Below are positions 8,624 through 17,711 of a DNA stretch of 64,000 bases, piece after piece (the first letter of the stretch is position 1; each line of letters begins with the position of its first letter). This DNA is from Litorilituus sp. (GTDB lineage: Bacteria; Pseudomonadota; Gammaproteobacteria; Enterobacterales; Alteromonadaceae). The position numbers and the translations under genes are program-made. The DNA lies in contig JASMAS010000104.1 in the NCBI GenBank assembly GCA_030754235.1, forward strand, positions 40,890-104,889. Reading direction: 5' to 3'. The notes beneath the pieces are model-generated. The model ran no database searches and was not told the origin of the DNA. It saw only the letters and a list, made by a program, of their open reading frames with translations.

Positions 8624-11068
8624 TCACTCCATAATCAGTTCGTTTCTCAATAATACCTCTTGAGTTATATCAACAACTTGAATAACCCCCGCAACACTCC
8701 AAATATCTTGCTCTATTTGCTTGCCTCTGTGTATCGCATAAGTACTTACGTAGTTTAATTCAGCGTTCAAATATTCCATATCGGGTTCATCAGTACGAGA
8801 AAGCTTTAATTGTAAACAATAAAACTCCCCACGCTGTAAAGCTCTTCGTATAAAAAAACTTATCGCTTCTGGCGAGTCAAACTCACTATCAAGCATTACA
8901 TTAACCGACTTTTCTACTTTTGGCTGTTCAGTATTAATTGCAATATAAATTAATTGGCATACCGGTTCTTTGTTAGCTAATAATGTTCTTAACTCCTGAT
9001 CTAGAGTGTTATTGTTTTGTAATTTAGTTAATAGAGGGTATAAGTTATAACAGTGTTTTCTATCACTCAAACGTTTCATTTGCTCTAATAAATGACTATT
9101 CTCTTGATTGGTTCCTATGACTTCAACCTTATAACGACTACCACTGCTTTGAATAACTAATACCGGGGTCTGCATGTTTTTAACATAATTAGTACGCAAC
9201 GCACTTCCTAACCCAGGAATCAACATAGCGTATTCATCAGTGGTTAATTTATTTCGATTTTTATCAATCAACAATTTAAAAAAAGAGCGGCCAATGTGCT
9301 GATGTTCTTTAACATGCACACGTAAATTAATAATTGTTTTATTTTTATTTATCCTAACCACTTCGTACGGTAATAATTTAAGATCAAAAGCTGAGGTTAT
9401 TTTTTGTAATTTGGGAAAGGTTAAATAAACAATATCGCCGACAATAAGTACTGCGCTACTATTTAATTTAATTTTCAATCCAGAAACAGAAAAGTCTTGA
9501 GACACGCCTGTCCATTTCACCTTTTCACATTCAACAATAGCATCAGTGTGATAAATAAAACGCAGCTCTTGGCGTTGTTTTTTGTAGGTTATTCCTAGTT
9601 CATCAACTGGTGAAGGTGCAATTGTACGCTTGTGTCCAAACAGCTTTAGTTTTGCTGTATTGATATTTTCAGAGGATAAGTATTGATATTGTGATACTAA
9701 ACTTGGGTGGGTAATATCATTAATAACTACGGCTAAAGGTAATAAAGCTAAATGACTTTCTACCTCATCAGATGGGGGTAAATTGATATATTGTTTTTTA
9801 ATAGACAGCGTTTTTGATAAAGTAAAAGGAGCATAAGATTGACTTTTATCAACGTTTAAATAAGTCAGCTCTGTTATAGCAAAGCTGTCTTTGTTAGCAG
9901 CAAAAGCTAAAAAGGAAGTAAATAATTGATCATTTGTTGATAACTGAAGGTTATCAACAGTATAAAAAAAACTTTTTCCTTGATACTGATGAATAAAACT
10001 ATAAACGATTAATGATTTAGTACTATTACTTGTTGCTATTAATCTCTTTAAGCGCTCTTCATTAAGCAATGCATGCAAAGTGGGCTTACCTGCTTCATCC
10101 TGCCAATACTGAAAAATCGCTTGATTGTTATTTGTTGTTAGTGCATAACGAGGAACTAAAGTCTTATGTTTTTTTTCCAGGAAGACAGGAAGATCAGTAA
10201 TTTTAGGTAAAAAAAACTGTTCATAACTTCGTGCTTGTAATGCATAAATAGTATTATCAAGATTAATTTTATAACGGCGCTTATTTCCTTGAATATAAGC
10301 CTTAAGAAAACCTTTAAAAGCGTCCTTAGGTGAAGAGTCTAAACGTTTGCAACCAAGTAGCTGTATACTGCCTTCAAGGTGACTATTTTGAATTTGATAA
10401 GTAAATGAATCCTGACTACCAAATTGAAAATCCTGCTCTAAACCTGTGAATTTAATAGTAATTATATCGCCAACTTCTAGTTTAGGTTGTTCTGTTAAAC
10501 GAAATTTACAACCATTAACACTAAGGTCAGAACTGGTGGCATTGAGCTGTAAGTTACTTTCAAGAGTTATCGTTAAAGCAATAGCGAAGTTCATTCGCTC
10601 TTCAGCACGCTCAAAATAGTCAGAAAACTTGTATCGCGTTGCTGGATATTGAATATTATCTACTGTTTTGTTGGCTACTTCAGGTACTGTAGGCGCAATA
10701 CCAGCCTGCTCTTTTTCATAAATAACCCGAAAATGATTTTCTGTATTTTTTACTGCTTCATAAACACCAAAGGTGTATTCGCCATATAGTTCAACATTAT
10801 CTTCAAAGGTCTTAATAGCAAGATCATCTAAAAAATGGCTTTGCCCTTCGTGCTCATACAATCGGCATTGACCGTTAACTAAGCCTCGTAAATCAATTGA
10901 ACGCATACAAGGGTTAGCTAAACGCTTAAGTTCCATCTTTACTAAAAACCGTTCGTTTTTCGATAATGTTGTAGTGCTATCAATAAAATTTGAATCAAAG
11001 CTACTTTCATTTACTCTGCCACGAAACTTGTCCAATAAAGTTTTGTATTTACAAAGATCTGTTGTCAT
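8624..11068 (-). CDS. Large PilZ-domain protein with two c-di-GMP motifs
   Basis: An 814-residue soluble protein without signal peptide or membrane helices. It contains two complete PilZ signatures. The first has RAEER (RxxxR) at residues 154-158 and DLSVNG (DxSxxG) at 181-186; the second has RQELR at 499-503 and DFSVSG at 525-530. PilZ domains bind cyclic di-GMP through exactly these motifs, so both sites look functional. The regions between and after them (about 190-480 and 600-814) show no domain I recognise. A PilZ protein between serB and radA is a conserved feature of Alteromonadales genomes. Target and output are unknown. The start ATG at 11068 lies in the divergent gap with radA. Confidence 0.85.
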   Translation of the reverse strand: MTTDLCKYKTLLDKFRGRVNESSFDSNFIDSTTTLSKNERFLVKMELKRLANPCMRSIDLRGLVNGQCRLYEHEGQSHFLDDLAIKTFEDNVELYGEYTFGVYEAVKNTENHFRVIYEKEQAGIAPTVPEVANKTVDNIQYPATRYKFSDYFERAEERMNFAIALTITLESNLQLNATSSDLSVNGCKFRLTEQPKLEVGDIITIKFTGLEQDFQFGSQDSFTYQIQNSHLEGSIQLLGCKRLDSSPKDAFKGFLKAYIQGNKRRYKINLDNTIYALQARSYEQFFLPKITDLPVFLEKKHKTLVPRYALTTNNNQAIFQYWQDEAGKPTLHALLNEERLKRLIATSNSTKSLIVYSFIHQYQGKSFFYTVDNLQLSTNDQLFTSFLAFAANKDSFAITELTYLNVDKSQSYAPFTLSKTLSIKKQYINLPPSDEVESHLALLPLAVVINDITHPSLVSQYQYLSSENINTAKLKLFGHKRTIAPSPVDELGITYKKQRQELRFIYHTDAIVECEKVKWTGVSQDFSVSGLKIKLNSSAVLIVGDIVYLTFPKLQKITSAFDLKLLPYEVVRINKNKTIINLRVHVKEHQHIGRSFFKLLIDKNRNKLTTDEYAMLIPGLGSALRTNYVKNMQTPVLVIQSSGSRYKVEVIGTNQENSHLLEQMKRLSDRKHCYNLYPLLTKLQNNNTLDQELRTLLANKEPVCQLIYIAINTEQPKVEKSVNVMLDSEFDSPEAISFFIRRALQRGEFYCLQLKLSRTDEPDMEYLNAELNYVSTYAIHRGKQIEQDIWSVAGVIQVVDITQEVLLRNELIME

Positions 11069-11257
11069 GAATTATCATATCTAATTGTTGGTTAATTCGT
11101 TATCATCCTAATTTAAAAGCTAATCATATGTATATCGAACTCATCACATATCAATTAAACTAATAAAAGCATTATAAGTTAATTAAATCAAATGTTGCAA
11201 TAATTATGCCTATGACCAATTTTAAAAAAGCGCAATCACTTTCTACAAAGGAAAAAT

Positions 11258-12628
11258 ATGGTAAAGAGTAAAACTGCTTATGTGTGTACCGACTGTGGTT
11301 CTGAGTATTCACGCTGGCTAGGGCAATGCACAGACTGTAAAGCGTGGAATACTATTTCTGAATTTAGGCAGGCTAAATTACCTAGTCGTGGTGGTAATTT
11401 CGCTGGCTTTGCTGGTAATGCTGCTGGTAATGAAGCAAAAGTTCAAACTCTTGACACCATAGACTTAGCTGACTTACCCCGATTTTCTGCTGGTTTTGCT
11501 GAGTTTGATCGCGTTTTAGGAGGCGGCATAGTGCCAGGCAGCGCGATTTTAATCGGTGGTGAACCTGGCGCGGGTAAAAGTACGCTGTTATTACAAGCTA
11601 TGTGTTCATTAGCCACAACAATGCCCGCTTTATATATAACTGGGGAAGAGTCATTACAGCAAGTTGCTATGCGAGCCAAACGTCTAGGACTGCCCACAGA
11701 TCAATTAAAAATGTTATCTGAAACCAGCGTGGAAAACATTTGCCATATTGCTATCAAAGAGCAACCAAAAATCATGGTTATTGACTCTATTCAAGTAATG
11801 CATATGAGTGAAATACAGTCAGCGCCGGGTAGTGTTTCTCAAGTAAGGGAAAGTGCCGCTTATTTGACACGTTTTGCTAAACAACACCATGTCGCTATTT
11901 TGCTAGTAGGCCACGTCACCAAAGATGGTTCACTGGCAGGCCCTAAAGTATTAGAGCATTGCATTGACTGTTCAATAATGCTTGAAGGTAGTACCGACTC
12001 CCGTTATAGAACATTAAGAGGAAATAAAAACCGTTTTGGGGCTGTAAATGAGCTCGGTGTTTTTGCGATGACAGGCTCAGGGTTAAAAGAAGTGAAAAAC
12101 CCTTCTGCCATTTTCTTAACCCGCAGTGAAGAACAGACTCCCGGTAGTACTGTGATGGTTGTGTGGGAAGGAACTCGGCCACTTTTGGTTGAAATTCAAG
12201 CCCTAGTTGACCATTCAGCATTAGGCAACCCGCGTCGCGTTGCTGTTGGCGCCGATCAAAACCGTTTATCCATGTTGTTGGCTATTCTACATCGTCATGG
12301 TGGCCTACAGCTAAATGATCAAGATGTTTTTGTTAACGTTGTCGGTGGTGTTAAAGTCACCGAAACAAGTATCGATTTGGCTTTGATCCTTGCATTGGTT
12401 TCTAGCTTTAAAGATAATGCGCTACCACAAGATTTAGTTATTTTCGGTGAAGTAGGCCTATCAGGTGAAATTCGTCCTGTGCCTAGTGGTCAAGAAAGGT
12501 TAAATGAAGCGGCAAAGCATGGTTTTAAACGTGCTATAGTCCCTTATAATAATATGCCCAAACAAAAAATTGCTGAAATGGAAGTGATAGGTGTTAAAAA
12601 ATTAAGTGATGCTCTAGACGTTATCTAA
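11258..12628 (+). CDS. radA: DNA repair protein RadA (Sms)
   Basis: A 456-residue RecA-related helicase/branch-migration factor used in recombinational repair. The N-terminal zinc finger has cysteines 10, 13, 24 and 27 (CTDC, CTDC). The Walker A motif is GEPGAGKST at residues 101-109. The RadA-specific KNRFG motif is at residues 257-261. The C-terminal part has a Lon-protease-like fold. Length matches E. coli RadA (460). The ribosome site AAAGGAAA precedes the ATG. A small hairpin, GGGGTAA / TTACCCC at 12636-12653, follows the stop without a T run. The last ~254 bases are repeated in decayed form at 15057-15313, downstream of the GGDEF-EAL gene. Confidence 0.97.
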   Translation: MVKSKTAYVCTDCGSEYSRWLGQCTDCKAWNTISEFRQAKLPSRGGNFAGFAGNAAGNEAKVQTLDTIDLADLPRFSAGFAEFDRVLGGGIVPGSAILIGGEPGAGKSTLLLQAMCSLATTMPALYITGEESLQQVAMRAKRLGLPTDQLKMLSETSVENICHIAIKEQPKIMVIDSIQVMHMSEIQSAPGSVSQVRESAAYLTRFAKQHHVAILLVGHVTKDGSLAGPKVLEHCIDCSIMLEGSTDSRYRTLRGNKNRFGAVNELGVFAMTGSGLKEVKNPSAIFLTRSEEQTPGSTVMVVWEGTRPLLVEIQALVDHSALGNPRRVAVGADQNRLSMLLAILHRHGGLQLNDQDVFVNVVGGVKVTETSIDLALILALVSSFKDNALPQDLVIFGEVGLSGEIRPVPSGQERLNEAAKHGFKRAIVPYNNMPKQKIAEMEVIGVKKLSDALDVI

Positions 12629-12974
12629 CATTTAAGGGGTAAGTCATTACCCCGATAAATAATCCTGAATTTACAGCATTTTTTATCAATGTACTGGAGT
12701 GAGGCTGATACAACAATAAATAGTACACTAATGCGCTAACGTACTAAAATCGAACAAAGTAATCACTAATTGATCTCTTAACTTTGATACCTGCTTAAGT
12801 ACACAGAAAAACTTGCCTCATGTCTTCCTTAGTAAAAAAGATAAATCAGTATTCTTCAATTCTACTATGATGAGTAAGAGTGAAAACTAACAGAGTGTAT
12901 TTGCTTATTTATTTTAATCAGAGTAAAAAATTAATCTTATAATACAAGACTAGAAATACTCAACTAGGTAGAAG
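12629..12974. other. Intergenic region between radA and the GGDEF-EAL gene
   Basis: About 345 bases between the convergent radA and GGDEF-EAL genes. Apart from the short GGGGTAA/TTACCCC hairpin directly after radA, I see no ORF, RNA or repeat. It is the left part of the 2.4-kb segment enclosed by the radA 3'-end duplication. Confidence 0.5.
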
Positions 12975-14678
12975 CTAAATCATTTGATAAAATTGAGTCA
13001 TACTCTTTTCTATCTCAGTGAAATTACCTTTATCTCCCAAAAAACCTTTCAGTTGAATATCACAATCATTTTGTTTAAAAAAATCAAATTGATTATTATG
13101 TTTAACTCCCTGTGCAACAGGTTTAATTCCTAAAGAGTTTGACATGTCTATTATCGTTTGAGCTATACGACAATAACTTTCATCATTTGGAATTTTATCA
13201 ATGATGCTTGATGATATTTTTATCGTATTTAAAGGAAGCAGCCAGAGATTTTTCAGTGATGATATTCCATGACCAAAATTATCTAATGCTATGACAACGC
13301 CAAGTTCTGATACTTTATTTAGCATTAATAACGCGCGTTCGAAATCGGAGGTAAAATACTCTTCTGCTATTTCAATTTCCAATAAATGCGCTGGCAACCT
13401 TGTTTGTTTTAAGGCTGTATTGATTGATAAAGCTAAATCGTGGTTAAAATGTTTCGAGGAAATTTTAACCGATATACACCCACAATCAATCCCATTTTCA
13501 AACCACTGATAACGCTGTTTACAAGCTTCGATTAGAAGCCAAAGATCGTGATTAACCGACAGACCTAATTCAGCCGACATTTCCCTAAACTTCTCAACCG
13601 CCAAGTTGCCAATTGTTTTATTATCCCAGTGCAATATAGCTTCCATACCCGATATGCTATTTTTTGACAAATTAACCATTAACTCAAAACAAATTTTTAG
13701 TTCATTGTTCACTAATGCAGTAGACAATGCCTCCATTATCACTGTTCTACTTATGGTCTCTTTTATCAAGCTAGGTTGAAAAAATTCAAAAGAGCACTGA
13801 TGCATTCTTTTCGCGCGATACATTGCTGCATCAGCATGTTTAAGTAAGGTATTTAATGTTTCCCCATCATCGGGGTACTGACTAATACCTATTGATGAGC
13901 TAACATAAATTTTTTGATTATTAATTTCATAAGGCCTGTCTAGTACTTTGGTAATTCTACTTACTGCACTCTCGAGACCTGCACGTGAGTTGACTCCTTC
14001 AAGTAATAACACAAATTCATCGCCACCAAAACGGCAAACCGTGTCAGTTTTTTGAATGGAGTTACGGAGTCGATGAGCAACTAATCGTAGGAGGTCATCG
14101 CCAATTTGATGACCAAAATCATCATTAATTTGTTTAAAAAGATCTACATCCAAAAAGAGAATGGCTAGTAGTTCCGTTGTTTTTTTTACATCGATGGCTT
14201 TTTTAAAGCTTTCTTTAAGCATCCTACGGTTAGGCAGGCGGGTTAAATCATCGAAATAAGCCAGTTGATAGATGCCTGCTTCTATAGTTTTTCTCGCTGA
14301 TATATCACTGAACATGCCAACATAACATCCTCCATCATCATCAATATACACAATGCTTAACCACTCAGTAAATAAACAGCCGTTTTTTTTTCTATTGGTT
14401 ATTTCGCCTTGCCATGAGCCCTTTTGTTCTATTGATGCCCACATAAACTGATAAAATTCATTGCTGTGAATGCCAGAACGCAATACGTTACTTTTTTTAC
14501 CGATAACTTCAGAGGCTTGGTACCCTGTTACCAGGGTAAACGCTGGATTGACCGTTATGATATTACAATCACTATCGGTGATCATAATACAGTCGAGGGA
14601 TCGCTCAAAAAATTTATCAGTAAAAAGTTGGAGTGAATTTATTCTGTCTTTATTAGCTTGATCTACAGAAGTATTCAT
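12975..14678 (-). CDS. PAS-GGDEF-EAL protein with a degenerate EAL domain
   Basis: A 567-residue cytoplasmic protein. A PAS domain covers about residues 18-130 (CIMITDSDCNIITVNPAF, then GEITNRKKNG). The GGDEF domain covers about 135-300 with an intact GGDEF at 218-222, so diguanylate cyclase activity is plausible. The inhibitory RxxD site is lost (Q209, D212). The EAL domain covers about 310-560 and is altered at catalytic positions: EAL reads EAI (E346 kept), the metal-binding Asn is K405, DDFG reads DNFG (466-469) and AEGVE reads AQGVK (Q523 for the Glu). It is therefore probably not a phosphodiesterase and may bind ligand or partner only. The gene lies between radA and a decayed copy of the radA 3' end. 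Confidence 0.88.
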   Translation of the reverse strand: MNTSVDQANKDRINSLQLFTDKFFERSLDCIMITDSDCNIITVNPAFTLVTGYQASEVIGKKSNVLRSGIHSNEFYQFMWASIEQKGSWQGEITNRKKNGCLFTEWLSIVYIDDDGGCYVGMFSDISARKTIEAGIYQLAYFDDLTRLPNRRMLKESFKKAIDVKKTTELLAILFLDVDLFKQINDDFGHQIGDDLLRLVAHRLRNSIQKTDTVCRFGGDEFVLLLEGVNSRAGLESAVSRITKVLDRPYEINNQKIYVSSSIGISQYPDDGETLNTLLKHADAAMYRAKRMHQCSFEFFQPSLIKETISRTVIMEALSTALVNNELKICFELMVNLSKNSISGMEAILHWDNKTIGNLAVEKFREMSAELGLSVNHDLWLLIEACKQRYQWFENGIDCGCISVKISSKHFNHDLALSINTALKQTRLPAHLLEIEIAEEYFTSDFERALLMLNKVSELGVVIALDNFGHGISSLKNLWLLPLNTIKISSSIIDKIPNDESYCRIAQTIIDMSNSLGIKPVAQGVKHNNQFDFFKQNDCDIQLKGFLGDKGNFTEIEKSMTQFYQMI

Positions 14679-15056
14679 AATGTGTTGCCCATTATGCTTT
14701 CTTTGGGCGCATTAATTAATAAGAATAAGGGAAGTAGATTAGAGCTAAATACATAAAAAAAACACTGAGCTTGCATACCTTCTTCCTTAAAGCATAAACG
14801 CTACCTAGACTCGAACTTATATTGCCAAGACAGGCTACACGGTTAACAATTTACCCTACATTTTAAATTAAACAAGTTGTGTAAACTGTAGTTAAACATA
14901 TAATTTTTTTGTGAAATTTTTTTGTGAAAAAACAAGTTAAAACGTCATCAGTATAGGCGTAAATGTAACTTTATCAAGACCTAAATTTTTCCCTATAGTA
15001 CTCTACTCTTTTTTTATAGAATAAACTCAAGTCTAAAAAAATTAAATAGCGGCACT
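14679..15056. other. Non-coding region upstream of the GGDEF-EAL gene
   Basis: About 380 AT-rich bases with no ORF. A 13-base tandem repeat, TTTTTTTGTGAAA, occurs twice at about 14906-14931. This stretch should hold the promoter of the minus-strand GGDEF-EAL gene, but no clear -35/-10 pair was assigned. Confidence 0.4.
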
Positions 15057-15313
15057 ATTTGGCTTTGATCCTTGCATTGGTTTCTAGCTTTACAGATAAT
15101 GCGCTACGATAAGGTTTAGTTATTTTTGGCGAAATAGGTCTATCAGATGACATTCTGACCTGTACCTAGTGACCAAGAAAGGTTAAATGAAACGACATAG
15201 CATGGAGTTTTAAACATGCTATAGTCCCTTATAATAATATGCTCAAACAAAAAATTTCAGCAATGGAAGTTATAGGTGCTAAAAAGTTAAGTGATGCTCT
15301 AGACGTTATTTAG
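15057..15313 (+). pseudogene. Decayed duplicate of the radA 3' end
   Basis: This 257-base stretch aligns end to end with the last 254 bases of radA (12375-12628), from ATTTGGCTTTGATCC to GACGTTAT and the stop. By hand I count about 30 differences including small insertions, roughly 88% identity. Frameshifts and stops (for example GATAAGG for CACAAGA) mean it no longer encodes protein. It has no 5' radA sequence. It sits 2.4 kb downstream of radA in the same orientation and just ahead of the DPP-IV-like gene. It is best read as a relic of a duplication or of an insertion event at the radA 3' end. Confidence 0.9.
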
Positions 15314-15378
15314 GTTCACTCAAATACAAACAACCTCTCTCCCAGTTTGAATTAACTCATTAACAACAAGATATTTTC

Positions 15379-17625
15379 ATGAAACTACATTTAACAAAAG
15401 CACTACGCTGCTTAAGCTGGTCAGCTATTCTACTTGCTAGTGCCAATATCACTGGCATTTACGCAGAGCAATTAACCATAGAGCGAATTTACAGCTCTCC
15501 TTCTTTAAACGGAAAAACACCTAAATCATTAAAGTTCTCTCCTGATGGTTCTCGGGTAACCTATTTACAAGGGAAAAAAGACGATTTAAACCGTTATGAT
15601 TTATGGGAATATAATTTAGTCAGTAAAGAAAATAAATTACTGGTTGATTCTCAAGCGTTATTTAACGGTACTGAAGTGCTTTCAAATGAAGAAAAAGCGC
15701 GTCGTGAGCGCCAGCGCATATATGGATTTGGCATCATGGAGTATAAATTTTCTCATGATGGCAGCGCACTTCTATTTCCACTTAATGGTGATATTTACTA
15801 TTATCATTTAGCCACAAAAAAAGCAAAGCGCCTAACCCAAACTGACGCCTTTGAAACCGATGTTAAATTTTCTCCTCAAGGTCATTTTGTTTCATTTATC
15901 CGCGAACAAAATATTTATGCTCTTAACATCAACACGGGCAAAGAAACGCAATTAACCAAAGACGGCGGAAAAAATAATATCAAAAATGGTATGAGCGAAT
16001 TTGTTGCCCAAGAAGAAATGGGCAGAATGACTGGCTATTGGTGGTCAGGAGACGAAAAGCACATTGCTTTTTTACGTGTAGATGAAACACCGGTTCAGAC
16101 CGTTATTCGTAACGAAATCTATGCAGAAAAAATAGAACTCATTGAGCAGCGCTACCCTGCTACAGGGACAAATAATGTAGAGATAACATTAGCCGTTACC
16201 GATATAAAAGGAAAAAAAATCAACATTATCGATACTGGTGATAACAAAGACATCTATATTCCACGAGTCAAATGGTTACCTGATAGTAATAACTTATCGT
16301 ATCAATGGCAAAGTCGAGATCAGAAAACATTAATACTTAAGAGCTACAACCTAAAAAAAAGAAAGCAGCAAATCTTATTAACTGAAAGTTCGACTAACTG
16401 GATAAATTTACATAAAGATTTAATTTTCCTAAAAGATAATAAATCATTTATTTGGGCCTCAGAGCGAGATGGCTACAAGCATTTATATCACTTTACCAAT
16501 CAAGGTGAGTTAATCAATCAACTCACTAAAGGTGACTGGATTGTTGACCAAATTCAACATATCGATGAGAAAAATAGCTTAGTTTATTTTACGGGTAGAG
16601 CAGATACCCCATTAGAGCGTCACCTATACAGCGTACCATTACATGGTAAATCCCCTGAGCACGTTGCACGATTAAGCAAGCGTAATGGCTTTCATAGCAT
16701 CAATTTTAGCCAAGACGGTCAGCGCTATATAGATAGCTTTTCAAACATCATTACACCTAAACAAGTCAGCTTACATGATATTAATGGTGAACATATCACT
16801 TGGCTGGCTGAGAACAAGGTCACTGATATGCATCCTATTAACCCTTATTACAATGCGTTAATACAGCCTAAATTTGGCTCTTTAACGGCCAATGACGGCG
16901 AAACTGAACTTTTTTATAAACTTTACAAGCCTAAAAACATGGTACCGGGTAAAAAATACCCAGTGGTTGTCAATGTCTATGGTGGCCCGCACGCTCAAAG
17001 AGTAAAAAACATATGGCAAGGCGCTGATTTTACACAATATATGTTGCAACAAGGCTACATTATTTTTCAACTGGATAATCGTGGTTCAAATTATCGCGGC
17101 ACTGCTTTTGAATTCCCTATTTATGAAAAATTAGGTCAGGTGGAAGTAGAAGATCAAATTACGGGGGTTAAATACTTACACAGCCTGCCTTTTGTTGATA
17201 AAGACCGTATTGGTATTTATGGCCATTCATACGGTGGTTATATGGCGCTAATGTCCATGTTCAAAGCGGGTGATTACTTCAAAGCCGGTGTAAGTGGCGC
17301 TCCAGTAACTGACTGGCATTTATATGACACCCATTATACTGAACGTTATTTAAATCACCCTGCAGCGAACGCTAGTGGCTATGAGCAATCGAGTGTTTTC
17401 CCCTATATATCTGGTTTAAACGGCCCTTTAATGGTTTATCATGGCATGGCTGATGATAATGTACTGTTTACTAATACCACTAAATTAATTAAAGCGATGC
17501 AAGATGAAAATAAACAGTTTGAATTGATGACCTATCCAGGCAGTAAACACAGTATGCGTGGCAAAAAAGTGAAAGTGCATTTAAACAACACAATAATGAA
17601 TTTCTTTAATCGACACTTTAAATAA
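15379..17625 (+). CDS. Secreted prolyl oligopeptidase-family (DPP-IV-like, S9) peptidase
   Basis: A 748-residue protein with an N-terminal signal peptide (hydrophobic LSWSAILLASANITGIYA, cleavage near residue 29). A beta-propeller region (about 30-490) contains the SPDGSRVTYL, SPQGHFVSF and DSNNLSYQW blade repeats typical of DPP-IV. The C-terminal alpha/beta hydrolase domain carries the triad Ser617 (GHSYGGY), Asp692 (MADDNV) and His724 (GSKHSM). The propeller has EEMGRM near residue 213, consistent with the Glu pair that holds the peptide N-terminus in DPP-IV. Such enzymes release X-Pro dipeptides in the periplasm or outside. It is preceded by the radA relic and is convergent with metH. It appears to be a single-gene unit. 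Confidence 0.93.
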   Translation: MKLHLTKALRCLSWSAILLASANITGIYAEQLTIERIYSSPSLNGKTPKSLKFSPDGSRVTYLQGKKDDLNRYDLWEYNLVSKENKLLVDSQALFNGTEVLSNEEKARRERQRIYGFGIMEYKFSHDGSALLFPLNGDIYYYHLATKKAKRLTQTDAFETDVKFSPQGHFVSFIREQNIYALNINTGKETQLTKDGGKNNIKNGMSEFVAQEEMGRMTGYWWSGDEKHIAFLRVDETPVQTVIRNEIYAEKIELIEQRYPATGTNNVEITLAVTDIKGKKINIIDTGDNKDIYIPRVKWLPDSNNLSYQWQSRDQKTLILKSYNLKKRKQQILLTESSTNWINLHKDLIFLKDNKSFIWASERDGYKHLYHFTNQGELINQLTKGDWIVDQIQHIDEKNSLVYFTGRADTPLERHLYSVPLHGKSPEHVARLSKRNGFHSINFSQDGQRYIDSFSNIITPKQVSLHDINGEHITWLAENKVTDMHPINPYYNALIQPKFGSLTANDGETELFYKLYKPKNMVPGKKYPVVVNVYGGPHAQRVKNIWQGADFTQYMLQQGYIIFQLDNRGSNYRGTAFEFPIYEKLGQVEVEDQITGVKYLHSLPFVDKDRIGIYGHSYGGYMALMSMFKAGDYFKAGVSGAPVTDWHLYDTHYTERYLNHPAANASGYEQSSVFPYISGLNGPLMVYHGMADDNVLFTNTTKLIKAMQDENKQFELMTYPGSKHSMRGKKVKVHLNNTIMNFFNRHFK

Positions 17626-17654
17626 GTGAAAGTAGATAGTAAAAAATGTGATGT

Positions 17655-17687
17655 GTGTCGAAAGCACAACAGTCATGCTTTCGACAC
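17655..17687. terminator. Hairpin between convergent DPP-IV-like and metH genes
   Basis: A perfect 12-bp inverted repeat, GTGTCGAAAGCA (17655-17666) and TGCTTTCGACAC (17676-17687), with a 9-base loop. It lies 29 bases after the peptidase stop and 24 before the metH 3' end. On the minus strand a run of six T follows a few bases after the stem. It probably ends both transcripts. Confidence 0.55.
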
Positions 17688-17711
17688 TCACGAGTAACAA
17701 CCTACCACGAT

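Noticed and set aside
14906..14931. TTTTTTTGTGAAA repeated twice as a possible regulatory repeat
   Set aside because: Only two copies in very AT-rich DNA; not enough to support a claim.
15379..17625. Overlapping or antisense ORFs inside long genes (for example within the DPP-IV-like, metH and TonB-receptor genes)
   Set aside because: They are short frames in the shadow of clearly conserved proteins, with no ribosome site or family match.
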